64,000 bases of DNA from SZUA-36 sp963759155 (GTDB lineage: Bacteria; Pseudomonadota; Gammaproteobacteria; Xanthomonadales; SZUA-36): positions 248,001 through 312,000 of the forward strand of contig CAVWXX010000001.1 in assembly GCA_963759155.1 (NCBI GenBank). The letters run 5' to 3'. Below, piece after piece: positions 62,811 to 64,000 of the stretch (position 1 is the stretch's first letter; the number at the start of each line of letters is the position of its first letter). Below the pieces are notes generated by a model, which was not told the origin of the DNA, ran no database searches, and saw nothing but the letters and a program-made list of their open reading frames with translations. A program made the position numbers and the translations under genes.

Positions 62811-64000
62811 TTACGCCCTTACCCGCTCCATCCCCGGATCATAAAACGGTCTGAATGAAACAATAGCAGGATAAGTCTTCCCGGCAATCTCAACCTCCCA
62901 TTCGCCTTCATCAAGATAAGCCTGGTTAACCACTTCACCTTCAACCATCGCCAGACCTACGGCACCACCCAGCGTGTGGCCATAGGAAGCTGCGCGGATA
63001 TCCCCAACAGCAACACCATTGCGGCGAACAATTTCTGCATGAAACATCTGTGGCTCCGGATCTTTTACCAGCACCTGTACCAGGCGTCTTGAGTAAGGTG
63101 CCTCAGTCTTCTTTTTCACACATTCTGCCTTGCCGATGAAATCGCCCTCTTTGTTCAGGTTTACCGCGAAACCCAGACCAACCTCGTAAGGATCATCGGT
63201 GTTATCAATATCATGGCCGTAATCACGATAGGCTTTTTCCATACGCAGGCTGGCAAGCGCCTTTAGCCCGGCGTGGCGCAGACCAAACTCTTTGCCCTTT
63301 TCCACGATCAGGTCATATACATGGGTCGCCTGCTCAGCCGGAATATTCAATTCATAGCCCAACTCACCAACATAGGTAATACGCACACAGGTCACCCTTG
63401 CCAGCCCGATATCAATTTCCTTCACGCTGCGAAATGGAAATGCTTCGTTGGAAAGATCTGCGGTAGTCAATGACTGCAACAGTTCTCTCGATCTCGGGCC
63501 CTGAATGTTCAGCTGCCCATAAGCAGAAGTAACATCCGTCACAAATACATGCTGATCATCACCAATATTTTTATTCAACCAGGCTTCCGTGTGCCGGTGC
63601 GCGGTATCCGATGAGACGACCATGTATTTTTCATCGTTAAACTTGATGACCGTCAAATCAGCTTCGAGTTTGCCGGTGTGGTTCAACCACTGCGTATAGG
63701 TGATCATACCAGCCTGACCATCCACTTCATTGGCGGAAACATAGTTCAAAAACTTGCCGGCATCCCTGCCCTGCACCAGGAACTTGGCCATGAATGACAT
63801 ATCCATGGCGATCACGCCTTCACGGCAGGCCTGGTGCTCGGCAGCCCACCACGGGAACCAGTTTTGCCGGCCCCAGGAGAGCTTTTCAACTTCGGGTTTA
63901 TGACCATCGGGCGCATACCAGTCCGGAGACTCCCAACCGCTAACATCCCTGAAATAGGCGCCTTTTGCAGCTAAACGGTCATGAAATGGAGATTTCTTCG
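62811..64000 (-). CDS. Dimethylglycine/sarcosine dehydrogenase-like protein, C-terminal part (partial)
   Basis: The frame runs from the stop at 62811 to the right edge without a stop, so the N-terminal FAD-binding part lies outside. The visible part has the GCV_T (glycine-cleavage T-like) folate-binding fold. In order: an FAO-type segment (SPFHDRLAAKGAYF, then GWESPDW and WGRQNWFPWW), the motif EHQACREGVIAMDMS, and the T-protein parts GYELNIPAEQ and LASLRMEKAYRDYGHD. Such enzymes demethylate dimethylglycine or sarcosine and pass the one-carbon unit to tetrahydrofolate. The GTG at 63815 is only an internal codon. Confidence 0.9.
   Translation of the reverse strand, partial: KKSPFHDRLAAKGAYFRDVSGWESPDWYAPDGHKPEVEKLSWGRQNWFPWWAAEHQACREGVIAMDMSFMAKFLVQGRDAGKFLNYVSANEVDGQAGMITYTQWLNHTGKLEADLTVIKFNDEKYMVVSSDTAHRHTEAWLNKNIGDDQHVFVTDVTSAYGQLNIQGPRSRELLQSLTTADLSNEAFPFRSVKEIDIGLARVTCVRITYVGELGYELNIPAEQATHVYDLIVEKGKEFGLRHAGLKALASLRMEKAYRDYGHDIDNTDDPYEVGLGFAVNLNKEGDFIGKAECVKKKTEAPYSRRLVQVLVKDPEPQMFHAEIVRRNGVAVGDIRAASYGHTLGGAVGLAMVEGEVVNQAYLDEGEWEVEIAGKTYPAIVSFRPFYDPGMERVRA

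Overview
The window reads as ordinary chromosome of a gammaproteobacterium, probably marine or salt-adapted. The evidence is a can-type beta carbonic anhydrase, Fnr with its four iron-sulfur cysteines beside hemN, an Mla lipid-transport operon, DegQ, TrmB, SppA, DgkA and ElaA of enterobacterial type, two NhaD-like antiporters, a TRAP transporter with a TatT lipoprotein, and a dimethylglycine/sarcosine dehydrogenase-like enzyme. I see no prophage, integron, insertion sequence or CRISPR array. Genes are dense, often overlap by 1-4 bases, and GTG and TTG starts are common.

Layout. 1-4.0 kb: end of a TonB receptor, carbonic anhydrase, a 2-hydroxyacid dehydrogenase, Fnr and HemN, with two Fnr-like operators upstream of hemN. 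4.5-9.2 kb: a DUF3313 protein, an NhaD antiporter and, directly upstream of it on the same strand, a CadC-like membrane-bound regulator; then a gene-free stretch with two hairpins. 9.2-12.9 kb: TRAP transporter operon tatT-dctP-dctQ-dctM, in which dctP has an apparent frameshift inside its signal peptide. 12.9-15.1 kb: a MobA-like nucleotidyltransferase, then a gene-free stretch that appears to encode a roughly 580-nt structured RNA. 15.1-18.6 kb: mlaFEDC plus mlaA, without mlaB. 18.7-24.8 kb: a five-gene oligopeptide-type ABC importer and a LEA-type lipoprotein. 24.8-33 kb: YkvA-like protein, ElaA, an unknown protein, a three-domain glutaredoxin fusion, exonuclease III, DgkA, two small lipoproteins and SppA. 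33-42.5 kb: PspA with a sigma-54 promoter, a MATE pump, a DUF3667 protein, a CoA-transferase/HMG-CoA-lyase pair, an M17 aminopeptidase and DegQ. 42.6-47.2 kb: an HNH nuclease, a flap exonuclease, a beta-propeller protein, a Nudix hydrolase and isoaspartyl peptidase. 47.2-50.8 kb: metK-ahcY-metF, the S-adenosylmethionine cycle in one operon, with a long palindrome in front of metK. 51-58.5 kb: a second antiporter, TrmB, an SLC13 carrier with RCK_C domains, a CBS protein, a family-6 DNA glycosylase, a metallo-beta-lactamase-fold hydrolase and a periplasmic rhodanese. 58.5-64 kb: a secreted repeat protein, a secreted M14 carboxypeptidase, a DUF3144 protein, tRNA-Ile2(CAU) and the end of a dimethylglycine-dehydrogenase-like gene cut by the window edge.

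The most striking item is the RNA at about 14389-14973. It has a near-consensus promoter, a 5'/3' closing helix, about seven 28-nt repeats whose small hairpins vary in a compensatory way, a possible pseudoknot, about 25 GGA triplets and a textbook terminator, and no credible reading frame. I do not recognise it. A second, weaker RNA candidate lies at 8.6-9.1 kb. Two copies of a roughly 600-bp intergenic repeat (28.3-28.9 and 38.9-39.5 kb) lie 10.6 kb apart. All calls come from reading the sequence; no database search was run.
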